DNA of 64,000 bases from positions 104,017 through 168,016 of the forward strand of contig NZ_MVHJ01000012.1 in the NCBI RefSeq assembly GCF_002086115.1. The letters are read 5' to 3'. Under the pieces are notes generated by a model that saw only the letters and a list, made by a program, of their open reading frames with translations, was not told where the DNA came from and ran no database searches. The DNA comes from Mycolicibacterium bacteremicum. GTDB taxonomy: Bacteria; Actinomycetota; Actinomycetes; Mycobacteriales; Mycobacteriaceae. The position numbers and the translations under genes are program-made. This document shows positions 25,835-34,215 of the stretch, one piece after another (the stretch's first letter is position 1; each line of letters begins with the position of its first letter).

Positions 25835-25943
25835 CACTCGATCGTGCCGCGCCGAAGCCCGGCGTGGCGAATCGGAACCAACAGGTCTACCGTGGCGTTG
25901 GTCAACGTGTGGATCGAAGACGATTCACGGTGAGGGAGAGGTC

Positions 25944-26315
25944 ATGGCTACGGCCGAAGGGTATCTTCGCCGGCTTACCCGCCGGTTGACGGAAGACCCC
26001 GAGCAACGCGATGTCGAGGAACTCAGCGATGAGGCGGCCGGCACCGGCGCGCAGAAGGCCATCGACTGTGAGCGTGGCCAGGAAGTCACCATGGTCGGCA
26101 CCCTGCGCAGCGTCGAATGCAACGGCAAGGCCTGCGCCGGCGGGGTGAAGGCCGAGTTGTTCGACGGCACCGACGCGGTGATGTTGGTCTGGTTGGGACA
26201 GCGCCGGATCCCGGGCATCGAGACCGGGCGGACCCTGCGTGTGCACGGGCGGATCGGCAAGCTGGACAACGGTGCGAAGGCGATCTACAACCCGCACTAC
26301 GAGATTCAGAAGTGA
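25944..26315 (+). CDS. OB-fold nucleic-acid-binding protein (Rv2694c-like)
   Basis: A 123-residue protein with a short N-terminal helix (YLRRLTRRLTEDPEQRDVEEL) and an OB-fold (GQEVTMVGTLRSVE ... VKAELFDGTDAVMLVWLGQR ... GRTLRVHGRIGKLDNGAKAIYN, given as landmarks). It resembles the tRNA-anti/OB module of RecG-type and DNA-repair proteins. ATG 25944 has GGGAGAGG upstream. The following DUF3159 gene begins with a GTG overlapping this stop (GTGA), so the two are coupled. Confidence 0.87.
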   Translation: MATAEGYLRRLTRRLTEDPEQRDVEELSDEAAGTGAQKAIDCERGQEVTMVGTLRSVECNGKACAGGVKAELFDGTDAVMLVWLGQRRIPGIETGRTLRVHGRIGKLDNGAKAIYNPHYEIQK

Positions 26316-26980
26316 CGGAGCCCAAACCCGCCGAAGACGAGACCGCCACACCCGAGGAACCTGCCAAGAAGGGCGGGCAGGCGATCCTCGAGCAGATGGG
26401 CGGCCTCAGCGGCCTGATCTACTCCTCGCTGCCGGTCCTGGTGTTCGTGCCGGTCTCGACCAAGTTCGGGTTGATGCCCGCCATCTACGCCGCCCTGGGG
26501 ACCGCGGCGCTGGTCCTGGTGTGGCGGCTGATCCGCCGCGAGTCCGTGCAACCGGCGGTGTCCGGGTTCATCGGCGTCGGCATCAGCGCACTGATCGCCT
26601 GGTGGCTCGGCGAATCCCGCGGCTACTTCGCCTACGGCATCTGGATGTCGCTGGTGTACGCGGCCGTGTTCACCCTGTCGGTACTGGTCCGCCGACCGCT
26701 GGTCGGTTACGCGTGGGGCTGGTTCAGCGGCCACGGTCGCGACTGGCGCTCGGTGCGCCGCGCGGTCCTGGCCTTCGACGTGGCGACGTGCGCCTGGGCG
26801 ATCGTGTTCGCCTCCCGCTTCGTGGTGCAGCGCCACCTCTACGACGCCGACGACGTCGGCATGCTCGGCGTGGCCCGGATCGCGATGGGCTGGCCGTTGA
26901 CCGGTGTGGCCGCACTGATCACCTGGTTCGCCATCCGCGCCGCGCAGAGGGCGCTGCAGGAGTCAGCGACTCGCCCTTGA
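26312..26980 (+). CDS. DUF3159 membrane protein (Rv2693c-like)
   Basis: A 222-residue polytopic protein with a hydrophilic acidic N-terminus, then about five to six transmembrane helices. Family landmarks are LEQMGGLSGLIYSSLPVLVF, GLMPAIYAALGTAALVLVWRL and RESVQPAVSGFIGVGISALI. C-terminal segments include FVVQRHLYDADD. DUF3159 has no established function. GTG 26312 overlaps the stop of the OB-fold gene, implying coupling. It is convergent with ceoC, seven bases away. Confidence 0.87.
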   Translation: MTEPKPAEDETATPEEPAKKGGQAILEQMGGLSGLIYSSLPVLVFVPVSTKFGLMPAIYAALGTAALVLVWRLIRRESVQPAVSGFIGVGISALIAWWLGESRGYFAYGIWMSLVYAAVFTLSVLVRRPLVGYAWGWFSGHGRDWRSVRRAVLAFDVATCAWAIVFASRFVVQRHLYDADDVGMLGVARIAMGWPLTGVAALITWFAIRAAQRALQESATRP

Positions 26981-26987
26981 CGGCACG

Positions 26988-27653
26988 CTAGCGCGCCTGC
27001 GGCCGCAGCAGTAGCTCGCGCAGTTCGTCCTCGGCCTCGGTGGTGGCCACGAACACCAGCTCGTCGCCGCCCTCCAGCGGTTCGTCGCCCTCGGGCACGA
27101 TCACGCGGGGGCCGCGCAGGATCGTCACCAGCGAGGCATCCCGCGGCAGGTTGAGCCGCTTGACCGCCTTACCGCCCCACGGGGTGTCGTCGGGCAGGGT
27201 GATCTCGACCAGGTTGGCCTGACCCTTGCGGAAACTCAGCAGCCGCACCAGATCGCCCACCGCCACGGCCTCCTCGACGAGTGAGGCGAGCATGCGCGGC
27301 GTGGACACCGCGACGTCGACGCCCCAGTTCTCGTCGAACAGCCACTCGTTGCGCGGATCGTTGACCCGGGCCACCACGCGCGGCACCGCGAATTCGGTCT
27401 TGGCCAGCAGGCTGAGCACCACGTTGGCCTTGTCGTCGCCGGTGGCGGCGATCACCACGTCGAAGTCCTCGAGCTTCACCGATTCCAGCAGGCTCAACTC
27501 GCAGGCGTCGCCGAGGCGCCAGTGCGCGGCCGGGATGGCGTCGACGTCGATGTGCTCGGGGTCGCGTTCCAGCAGCGTCACCTCGTGATTGCCGACGAGC
27601 TCGCGCGCGATGGACCGGCCGACCGCCCCGGCCCCGGCGATGGCGACCTTCAT
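26988..27653 (-). CDS. ceoC: Trk potassium uptake regulatory protein CeoC/TrkB
   Basis: RCK-domain (TrkA-type) subunit that binds NAD(H) and gates a K+ transporter. The 221-residue protein starts with the Rossmann motif VAIAGAGAVGRSIAREL, has the Asp-Asp-Lys turn ATGDDKANVV, and a C-terminal TrkA_C domain (ANLVEITLPDDTPWGGKAVKRL and LEGGDELVFVATTEAEDEL, split). It overlaps the upstream ceoB by ATGA. The pair matches Rv2692-Rv2691. The transporter subunit itself is not in the window. Confidence 0.94.
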   Translation of the reverse strand: MKVAIAGAGAVGRSIARELVGNHEVTLLERDPEHIDVDAIPAAHWRLGDACELSLLESVKLEDFDVVIAATGDDKANVVLSLLAKTEFAVPRVVARVNDPRNEWLFDENWGVDVAVSTPRMLASLVEEAVAVGDLVRLLSFRKGQANLVEITLPDDTPWGGKAVKRLNLPRDASLVTILRGPRVIVPEGDEPLEGGDELVFVATTEAEDELRELLLRPQAR

Positions 27654-28318
27654 TCGTTGTCCTCGCTGGGCGGTAGGGCCGAGATCGCCAGCGCCTCGGC
27701 GATGTGGCCGGAGATGGCGGCGATGAACACGTGGTCGCCGGCCTGGATGATGGTCTTGCCGTCGGGTAGCAGGCCGGTCCCCAGGCGCAGCATGAACGCC
27801 ACCCGCCCGCCGGTCGCGGCTTCGAGTTCGGTCACCGGATGACCGGCCCAGTCCTCGTGCAGCGGCAGTTCGGCCACCCCCACGTTGCCGGACGGGTCGC
27901 GCCACTTGGTGGTCTCGGACTCGCGGGTGAGCACGTTGAGCAACCGGTCGGTGGTCCACGGCACGGTGGCCACCGTCGGGATCCCGAGCCGCTCGTAGAC
28001 CGCGGCGCGCTTGGCGTCGTAGATGCGGGCGACGACGCGCTCGACGCCGAAGGTCTCCCGGGCCACCCGCGCCGAGATGATGTTCGAGTTGTCGCCGGAG
28101 GACACCGCTGCGAAGGCCCCGGCTTCCTCGATTCCCGCGCGCAGCAGCACATCCCGGTCGAAGCCCATGCCGAGCACGCGCTCGCCGGTGAACTCCGGGG
28201 ACAGCCGGTTGAACGCGGTCGAATCACGATCGATCACGGCGACCTCATGGCCGATCCTGGCCAGTCCGTCCGCCAGCGATGCGCCAACCCGGCCGCACCC
28301 CATCACCACTACCCGCAC
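27650..28318 (-). CDS. ceoB: Trk potassium uptake regulatory protein CeoB/TrkA
   Basis: First RCK gene of the pair. The 222 residues have N-terminal VVVMGCGRVGASLADGLA, acidic DRD after beta-2 (VIDRDSTAF), SSGDNSNIISARVARE, and a TrkA_C region containing GTGLLPDGKTIIQAGDHVFI. GTG 28318 is chosen because GAGAGGA precedes it and the Rossmann motif starts immediately. It is translationally coupled to ceoC and divergent from an APC permease gene, suggesting shared control of ion or amino-acid transport. Confidence 0.94.
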   Translation of the reverse strand: MRVVVMGCGRVGASLADGLARIGHEVAVIDRDSTAFNRLSPEFTGERVLGMGFDRDVLLRAGIEEAGAFAAVSSGDNSNIISARVARETFGVERVVARIYDAKRAAVYERLGIPTVATVPWTTDRLLNVLTRESETTKWRDPSGNVGVAELPLHEDWAGHPVTELEAATGGRVAFMLRLGTGLLPDGKTIIQAGDHVFIAAISGHIAEALAISALPPSEDNE

Positions 28319-28441
28319 ACTCGGTCCTCTCTGGCCGTCGTCCAGGAATACCGTCACTTCCCACACGCCATCCAACACGCGATTGAACCAGCGCACCCGG
28401 AACGCTACAGCCACTCGCCGGTGCGCTTACTCTTGGCACTC

Positions 28442-30436
28442 GTGTCCAAGCTTTCGACCGCCGCCCGGCGGTTGGTCCTGGGGAGACCGTTTCGCAGCGA
28501 CAAGTTGTCGCACACGCTGTTGCCGAAGCGGATCGCCTTGCCGGTGTTCGCTTCCGACGCGCTGTCCTCGGTTGCCTACGCACCAGAGGAGATCTTCCTG
28601 GTGCTGTCGGTGGCCGGCCTGGCGGCGTACTCGTTCGCCCCGTGGATCGGTCTGGCTGTCGCCGCGGTGATGCTGATCGTCATCGCCAGCTACCGGCAGA
28701 ACGTGCATGCCTATCCCTCCGGTGGCGGCGATTACGAGGTGGTGACCACCAACCTGGGCGGTACGGCCGGCCTGACGGTGGCCAGCGCGCTGCTGGTCGA
28801 CTACGTGCTGACGGTGGCGGTGTCGATGTCCTCGGCGATGGCCAACATCGGCTCGGCGGTGCCGTTCATCAACCAGCACAAGGTGCTGTTCGCGGTGGTG
28901 GCGATCCTGCTGCTGGCCGCGCTGAACCTGCGCGGCATCCGGGAATCCGGCACCGCTTTCGCGATCCCGACCTACGCGTTCATGATCGGCATCTTCGTCA
29001 TGCTGGGTTGGGGCCTGTTCCAGATCTACGTCCTGGGCCACGATCTGAAGGCCGAGTCGGCGTCCTTCGACGTGAATTCCGACCACGGCGATCTGATGGC
29101 GGTGGCCATGGTGTTCCTGGTGGCGCGCGCATTTTCGTCCGGCTGTGCGGCACTGACCGGTGTCGAGGCGATCAGCAACGGGGTGCCGGCATTCCAGAAG
29201 CCCAAGTCCCGCAACGCGGCGTCCACACTGCTGATGCTGGGTGTGATCGCCACCACGCTGTTCATCGGGATCATCATGCTGGCCAAGGAAACCGGCGTGA
29301 AGATCGCCGAGCATCCGGAGACCCAGCTGGTGGGCGCTCCGGAGGGGTATCACCAGAAGACGCTGATCGCCCAGCTCGCCGACGCGGTGTTCCACGATTT
29401 CCCGGTCGGTCTCTACGCCATCGCCGGTGTGACCGCCTTGATCTTGGTGCTGGCGGCCAACACCGCGTTCAACGGTTTCCCGGTGCTGGGTTCGATCCTG
29501 GCCCAGGACCGGTTCCTGCCGCGCCAGTTGCACACCCGCGGTGACCGGCTGGCGTTCTCCAACGGCATCCTGTTCCTGGCCTTGGCGGCCATCGCCTTCG
29601 TGGTGGCGTTCCAGGCCGAGGTGACGCATCTGATCCAGCTCTACATCGTGGGCGTGTTCGTATCGTTCACACTCAGCCAGATCGGCATGGTCCGGCACTG
29701 GACGCGCTATCTGAAGGTCGAGACCGACCCGGCGGTGCGCAGGCACATGATGCGCTCGCGGGTGATCAACGCCGTCGGGTGTGCGTGCACCGGCTCCGTC
29801 CTGATCGTCGTGGTGATCACCAAGTTCATGGCCGGCGCGTGGATCGCGATCCTGGCGATGGGATCGCTGTTCGTGCTGATGAAGCTGATCCGCCGGCACT
29901 ACGACACCGTCGCGCGGGAACTCGACGAGCAGGAGGCCGAGGTCGAGGACGTGGTGCTGCCCAGTCGCAACCACGCGGTGGTGCTGGTGTCCAAACTGCA
30001 CCTGCCGACCAAGCGTGCGCTGGCCTACGCCCGCGCCACCCGCCCGGATGTGCTGGAGGCCATCACGGTCAGCGTCGACGACGCCGAGACCCGTGCACTG
30101 GTGCACACCTGGGAGGAGAGCGACATCAGCACACCGCTGAAGGTGATCGCCTCGCCGTACCGTGAAATCACCAGGCCGGTACTGGATTACGTGAAGCGTG
30201 TCACCAAGGAATCGCCGCGCACGGTGGTCACCGTGTTCATCCCCGAATACGTGGTGGGGCACTGGTGGGAGCAGGTGCTGCACAACCAGAGCGCGCTGCG
30301 CCTCAAGGGCCGGTTGCTCTTCGAGCCGAACGTCATGGTGACTTCGGTACCCTGGCAGCTCAACTCGTCGGAACGGCTCAAGACCATGCAACCGCAATCC
30401 GCTCCCGGCGATGCACGCAGAGGATTTCTGGATTGA
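28442..30436 (+). CDS. APC-superfamily amino acid/potassium-type permease (Rv2690c-like)
   Basis: A 664-residue transporter with about 12 transmembrane helices. The N-terminal cytoplasmic motif LPVFASDALSSVAYAPEEIFLVL is the start of the APC fold (split as LPVFASDALSSVAYAPEE). Next come YPSGGGDYEVVTTNLG and SGCAALTGVEAISNGVPAF, typical of KUP/APC-like actinobacterial permeases. The last ~160 residues form a soluble cytoplasmic domain (VVLVSKLHLPTKRALAYARA ... VVTVFIPEYVVGHWWEQVLH) resembling a universal-stress-like C-terminus. It is divergent from the Trk regulators, so a role in K+ or amino-acid uptake is plausible. The stop overlaps the TTG start of the next gene. Confidence 0.9.
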   Translation: MSKLSTAARRLVLGRPFRSDKLSHTLLPKRIALPVFASDALSSVAYAPEEIFLVLSVAGLAAYSFAPWIGLAVAAVMLIVIASYRQNVHAYPSGGGDYEVVTTNLGGTAGLTVASALLVDYVLTVAVSMSSAMANIGSAVPFINQHKVLFAVVAILLLAALNLRGIRESGTAFAIPTYAFMIGIFVMLGWGLFQIYVLGHDLKAESASFDVNSDHGDLMAVAMVFLVARAFSSGCAALTGVEAISNGVPAFQKPKSRNAASTLLMLGVIATTLFIGIIMLAKETGVKIAEHPETQLVGAPEGYHQKTLIAQLADAVFHDFPVGLYAIAGVTALILVLAANTAFNGFPVLGSILAQDRFLPRQLHTRGDRLAFSNGILFLALAAIAFVVAFQAEVTHLIQLYIVGVFVSFTLSQIGMVRHWTRYLKVETDPAVRRHMMRSRVINAVGCACTGSVLIVVVITKFMAGAWIAILAMGSLFVLMKLIRRHYDTVARELDEQEAEVEDVVLPSRNHAVVLVSKLHLPTKRALAYARATRPDVLEAITVSVDDAETRALVHTWEESDISTPLKVIASPYREITRPVLDYVKRVTKESPRTVVTVFIPEYVVGHWWEQVLHNQSALRLKGRLLFEPNVMVTSVPWQLNSSERLKTMQPQSAPGDARRGFLD

Positions 30437-31608
30437 CCGAACTGACACTGACCACCGGGCCTGCGGCCAACGGGGGCAGTTGCGTCGCGCGTCACGACGG
30501 CCGGGTGGTCTTCGTTCGCTATGCGCTACCCGGCGAGCAGGTGCGGGTGCGGGTGGTCTCCGAGCGGGGATCCTATTGGCACGCCGATGTCGTGGAGGTT
30601 GTCGAGCCGTCACCGGACCGGGTGAAATCGTTGTGTGCCATCGCCGGTTCGCAGGGTTCTGGATGCTGCGATCTGGCGTTCGCGCAGCCGTCGGCCGCTC
30701 GGCGCATCAAGGGCGAGGTGGTGGCCAATCAGTTGGGCCGCTTGGGCGGATTCGACTGGGACGGTGTCGCCGAGGAAGTCGGCGACGGCTCGGCGACCGG
30801 CTGGCGCACCCGGGTGCGCCTCGACGTCTCCGAGACCGGCCGCGCCGGGTTTCACCGCTATCACAGCGACGAGTTGGCCGAATCGTTGAATTGCGCGCAG
30901 CTGCCGGGCGGCATGCTCGATGGCCTGGACGGATCCCGGTGGCCGCCCGGGGCGCAGTTGCACATCGCCGTCGATGACGAGGGCCGCCGGCATGTCGTGC
31001 AGGCCGGCCCACGCACCGGACGTCAGGCGAGCACGCAGGTGGTGGAGGGCGAGTACGAGGCCGTCCAGCAGATCGGTGGCCGGCGCTGGCGGGTTCCGGT
31101 GACCGCGTTCTGGCAGGCGCACCGGGATGCGCCGCGTACCTACAGCGCGTTGGTCGGCGACGCCGCGGCGCTGCAGCCGGGCATGACGGCGTGGGATCTC
31201 TACGGCGGCGCCGGGGTGTTCGCGTCCGTACTCGCCGACCGGGTGGGGGAGAGCGGCAAGGTGCTGACGGTCGACACCTCGCGCGGTGCGGCCCGCGCGG
31301 CGCGGGCCGCGCTGGCCGACGCGCCGCAGGTGTCGGTGGTGACCGATTCGGTGCGCCGGGTGGTGGGGGCGCAGCGTTCCCGGCCCGATGTCGCCGTGTT
31401 GGACCCGCCGCGCTCGGGTGCCGGCAAGGAGATCATCGAGGCGTTGGCCGGGGTGCCGCGAATCATCCACATCGGTTGTGAGGCAGCGTCCTTCGCGCGG
31501 GACGTGGGGGAGTACCTGCGTCAGGGCTACACCGTGGAATCCCTGCGGGTGTTCGATTCGTTCCCGTTGACCCACCACGTCGAATGCATGGCGGTGCTGA
31601 CGCGCTGA
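30433..31608 (+). CDS. TrmA/RumA-type 5-methyluridine RNA methyltransferase (Rv2689c-like)
   Basis: A 391-residue SAM-dependent RNA m5U methyltransferase. An N-terminal TRAM domain (about 1-58, GGSCVARHDGRVVFVRYALP), a Cys cluster (SLCAIAG...GSGCCDLAF) that may hold an Fe-S centre, and a Rossmann domain with WDLYGGAGVFA, VLDPPRSGAGKE, the catalytic Cys in HIGCEAASFARD and the base Glu in HHVECMAVL. Whether it acts on tRNA or rRNA cannot be told. TTG 30433 is the only start preceding the TRAM domain. It shares TTGA with the permease stop, implying coupling. Confidence 0.9.
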   Translation: MTELTLTTGPAANGGSCVARHDGRVVFVRYALPGEQVRVRVVSERGSYWHADVVEVVEPSPDRVKSLCAIAGSQGSGCCDLAFAQPSAARRIKGEVVANQLGRLGGFDWDGVAEEVGDGSATGWRTRVRLDVSETGRAGFHRYHSDELAESLNCAQLPGGMLDGLDGSRWPPGAQLHIAVDDEGRRHVVQAGPRTGRQASTQVVEGEYEAVQQIGGRRWRVPVTAFWQAHRDAPRTYSALVGDAAALQPGMTAWDLYGGAGVFASVLADRVGESGKVLTVDTSRGAARAARAALADAPQVSVVTDSVRRVVGAQRSRPDVAVLDPPRSGAGKEIIEALAGVPRIIHIGCEAASFARDVGEYLRQGYTVESLRVFDSFPLTHHVECMAVLTR

Positions 31609-31609
31609 C

Positions 31610-32875
31610 TCAGGCCGCTTTGTGCACCATGACGAGGTGCACGTCACGGGTGAGGATGCGCATCCCGCCGGCCACCGGCGGCGCGGTCGAGCGGTAGACG
31701 GCCCCGGTCGGGGTGATGTGCTCGGCGACGTGCCGACCGTGCGGGTCGAAGTAGGTCTTGACCCGCCAGCCGGGTGCTTCCTTGGAGTAGTTGCACTGTT
31801 CGCAGCAACCACGCCCATTGCGCGCGTCGGTGGACCCGCCCCGCCGGTGTGGCTCGGCATGGTCGATGTGGCGGATGGGTGCATTGCAGAACGGTGTTCG
31901 GCAGGTCTGGTCGCGTAGCCGGATGAACTGTGCCAGCCCGCCGGAAAACGTGCGGGCGTGCGATTCCAAGGCGACCAGCGCGCCGGTACCCGGGGCGGCG
32001 TAGAGCCGCCGCAGCTCGACCCACCCCTGCTCGTCGATGGCGTCGGTGATCAGTTTCCGGGCCACCTCGGCCGGGATCGGCCCGTGGTCTGCCACCGTCG
32101 CGGCATCGTCGCTGGTGCCGATGAGCGCCTCGTCGGAGAGCACCACGTTGACCGTCAACGGCACCGGTTCCGCCACAGACCGTCCGGTGAGACGCTCGTA
32201 CACGGTGTCGGACATCGTCTGCCCGCGCGAGCGGCCATTTGGATTGGCGTCGGCCTCCCGTTTGAGGCTGGCGTAGCAGGCGATGCCCTGGGCCAGCGGC
32301 ATCAGCGCGGTGAGGTAGACCATGTTGTCGGCGGCGGGCCGGGTGGTGACGGTGCGGTCCTGGGGTGCCTTGGCGGCCTTGTCGACCACGGCATGCGGAT
32401 CCAGCCGGTAGGCGATTCGCTTGGCCTCGGCCGTGATGCGCTTGTCGCCCAGGCCCTCGAGCTGAGCGGGGTCGGCGCACATCTCGTGGTCGAGGCGGCG
32501 TCGATCATCGGCGGTCAGGCAGGCCGACTCGCGAACGAGGATGGTCGCCCGCCACTCGGAGAGCACGCCGGCCTCCAGGGCCGCGAGGGTGTGGGGCATC
32601 TCGTGCACCAGAGCCCTGGCCAAGCCGAGGTGCTGGTCACCCTTCTTCGGTGAGTCGCGGCGGGCCAGGGCGATCTCTGCCGCCAACCCTCGTCCGCGCC
32701 TCGTCGGCGCCACCCCGGCGGCCGCTTCGGCGTCCCGCCGCGCAGTCGACCACTGAGCGGCCGCGCGCGCCTGGGCTGCGGCGGCCGTTGACTTGAGGCG
32801 TTCGCAGCGCTCGATCACGTCCCGCAGATCCGCCTCGGAGGCTTCGGGATCGATATCGAACAAACTTTCGAACAC
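31610..32875 (-). CDS. 13E12-type DUF222/HNH endonuclease-like protein
   Basis: About 421 residues. The N-terminal DUF222 region (RDVIERCERLKSTAAAAQAR, ALEAGVLSEWRATILVRESA) is followed by a C-terminal HNH domain with zinc-binding cysteines and the catalytic His pair: CRTPFCNAPIRHIDHAEPHR and GRGCCEQCNYSKEAPGW. These multicopy mycobacterial proteins (13E12 family) are nuclease-like and several are DNA-damage regulated. GTG 32875 is chosen because a -10 TAGAGT lies seven bases upstream and a LexA-type box covers this start. A longer frame reaches 32959. Convergent neighbour of the methyltransferase gene. Confidence 0.85.
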   Translation of the reverse strand: MFESLFDIDPEASEADLRDVIERCERLKSTAAAAQARAAAQWSTARRDAEAAAGVAPTRRGRGLAAEIALARRDSPKKGDQHLGLARALVHEMPHTLAALEAGVLSEWRATILVRESACLTADDRRRLDHEMCADPAQLEGLGDKRITAEAKRIAYRLDPHAVVDKAAKAPQDRTVTTRPAADNMVYLTALMPLAQGIACYASLKREADANPNGRSRGQTMSDTVYERLTGRSVAEPVPLTVNVVLSDEALIGTSDDAATVADHGPIPAEVARKLITDAIDEQGWVELRRLYAAPGTGALVALESHARTFSGGLAQFIRLRDQTCRTPFCNAPIRHIDHAEPHRRGGSTDARNGRGCCEQCNYSKEAPGWRVKTYFDPHGRHVAEHITPTGAVYRSTAPPVAGGMRILTRDVHLVMVHKAA

Positions 32876-32888
32876 GTTTCCGACTCTA
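32868..32888 (-). promoter_or_regulatory. Candidate SOS box and leaderless promoter of the HNH gene
   Basis: On the minus strand TCGGAA-ACGT-GTTCGA (32868-32883) matches 10 of 12 consensus LexA positions. It lies between the -10 TAGAGT (32883-32888) and the proposed GTG start (32873-32875), overlapping both. No good -35 is visible. Confidence 0.5.
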
Positions 32889-32957
32889 CTGCGGCCCTCT
32901 GACAAGCCGTGGTGAAAATCGCCGAAGCGGGTACCCGCCGTTCGGGGTGAGCAAGTC

Positions 32958-33260
32958 ATGAAAAAGATCTCGGGTACGGCGGTCGCCTACGGCGGCTATG
33001 TGTTCTTCATCGTCGGCTTCATATCGCTGGGTCTGTTCGTCACGGCACTGGCCGTCGGCAGTGCCTCGGCTCTGGTGTGCGCGATCGTGTCGGTGGCGTC
33101 GTTCGCGGCGGCGGTCGCGGGCTTCCGGATCGGGGCGCGCCGGTTCGGCAGTGTCTGGGCCAAGCCGGTCACCGACGACGATCTGCGTGTCTATAAGGCC
33201 AGATACCGCGGTCGATCGCGGCGCGGCCGGGTCGGTCGCTCGTCGACCCGGGCCGCTTGA
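32958..33260 (+). CDS. Small two-helix membrane protein
   Basis: A 100-residue protein not assigned to a family. Two hydrophobic segments (about 13-35, YVFFIVGFISLGLFVTALAV, and 38-55, ALVCAIVSVASFAAAVAGF) are followed by a strongly basic tail (YKARYRGRSRRGRVGRSS). The ATG has GGTGAG upstream. It is divergent from the HNH gene and followed by an XRE regulator. Confidence 0.6.
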   Translation: MKKISGTAVAYGGYVFFIVGFISLGLFVTALAVGSASALVCAIVSVASFAAAVAGFRIGARRFGSVWAKPVTDDDLRVYKARYRGRSRRGRVGRSSTRAA

Positions 33261-33297
33261 CGGTTCGGGCGACGGCCTGCCGCTTCACCACTGCTAC

Positions 33298-33326
33298 TTG
33301 ACGAAATGTTGGGTTTTCCTAACAAT
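33298..33326 (+). promoter_or_regulatory. Promoter of the XRE/membrane pair with an inverted repeat
   Basis: A -35 TTGACG (33298-33303) and -10 AACAAT (33321-33326) lie 17 bases apart, with the XRE ATG seven bases further, consistent with a leaderless message. The spacer contains TGTTGGG-TTTT-CCTAACA (33307-33324), an inverted repeat with one mismatch, which could be the regulator's own operator. Confidence 0.6.
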
Positions 33327-33333
33327 TAGTTGT

Positions 33334-33609
33334 ATGAGTCCGGTGAGGCGGGCGGAAACTCTCCCGATCCACAACCGCATCCGCGTCCTGCGTGCGGAGC
33401 GCGGGATGAGCCGGGCCGACCTGGCGGCACGCATTGAGGTCAACCCGCAGACCGTCGGCGCGCTGGAACGGGGCGACCACTACCCGAGCCTCGATCTGGC
33501 GTTCCGGATCTGCGAGGTGTTCGACCTCCCGGTCGAGGCGGTGTTCTCGCGGACCGCGTTCGCACCGCTGTCCGCGCAGGTGTACCGACGCATCGAAGGA
33601 GGCGGTTGA
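33334..33609 (+). CDS. Small XRE-family HTH regulator
   Basis: A 91-residue Cro/cI-type regulator. After IHNRIRVLRAERGMSRADLA comes the HTH ARIEVNPQTVGALERGDHYP, then SLDLAFRICEVFDLPVEAVF. This matches the compact stand-alone XRE proteins usually paired with a small membrane protein. The next gene starts three bases after its stop and encodes such a protein. The inverted repeat in the promoter is a candidate autoregulatory site. Membrane-stress sensing is a reasonable guess only. Confidence 0.88.
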   Translation: MSPVRRAETLPIHNRIRVLRAERGMSRADLAARIEVNPQTVGALERGDHYPSLDLAFRICEVFDLPVEAVFSRTAFAPLSAQVYRRIEGGG

Positions 33610-33612
33610 GCG

Positions 33613-34149
33613 ATGGCTGATACGGATCTGATCGAGCGGTATCAGGACTTCCGGACCAAGCGGTTTCTGAAACAGGAACAGGTGTGGGCGAATTCGTTGC
33701 CGGCCTGGCGTGCCAAGCGCCGCAGGCGCGCGCTCGTCGTCACCCTCGTGGTGACCTTCGCCGTCATGTTCGGTATCAGCGTGCTGTGTGCGTTCGGCGT
33801 GCCCTGGGCACCGGTGCTCTGGCTTCCTGCCTGCCTGGTGTTCTTCCCGGTCTGGATCGTCATGCAGATCGTTTCCAGTCGGCGCGGCGACGCGCCACAG
33901 GGTGCTCTCGACGAATTCGAGATCGCCCAGCGCAACAGCGCCCGGTCGATCGGGCTCACCATCACCCAGAACCTGATGATGATCCCGGTCTTCTACCTGA
34001 TCTTCGGCTCCGTCATAACCGGCGGCACCGATGTGAACATGGCCTATGCGGGTGGCTCGATGGCGCTGACGGTGCTGCTCATCGGCGGATGCGCGCCGGC
34101 GATGATCCTCGGTTGGACTCGCCCCGACCCCGAACCCGACGACGTGTAA
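33613..34149 (+). CDS. Membrane protein paired with the XRE regulator
   Basis: A 178-residue protein with an N-terminal amphipathic region (DLIERYQDFRTKRFLKQEQV) and four predicted membrane helices: about 40-60 (ALVVTLVVTFAVMFGISVL), 66-87 (VLWLPACLVFFPVWIVMQIV), 115-135 and 145-165. Not recognised as a named family. The gap to the XRE gene is only three bases, so they form an operon. Confidence 0.7.
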   Translation: MADTDLIERYQDFRTKRFLKQEQVWANSLPAWRAKRRRRALVVTLVVTFAVMFGISVLCAFGVPWAPVLWLPACLVFFPVWIVMQIVSSRRGDAPQGALDEFEIAQRNSARSIGLTITQNLMMIPVFYLIFGSVITGGTDVNMAYAGGSMALTVLLIGGCAPAMILGWTRPDPEPDDV

Positions 34150-34215
34150 TAGGGTCATCCCCGGTGTGCCGGGAAGTCTGGTCGGCGTTCACATCGCGCT
34201 GACCAAGGGAGACCC

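Noticed and set aside
28427..30613. Open frame of over 700 codons on the minus strand across the APC permease.
   Set aside because: Antisense to a transporter with intact motifs; composition (His/Arg/Gln/Gly) is that of a shadow frame.
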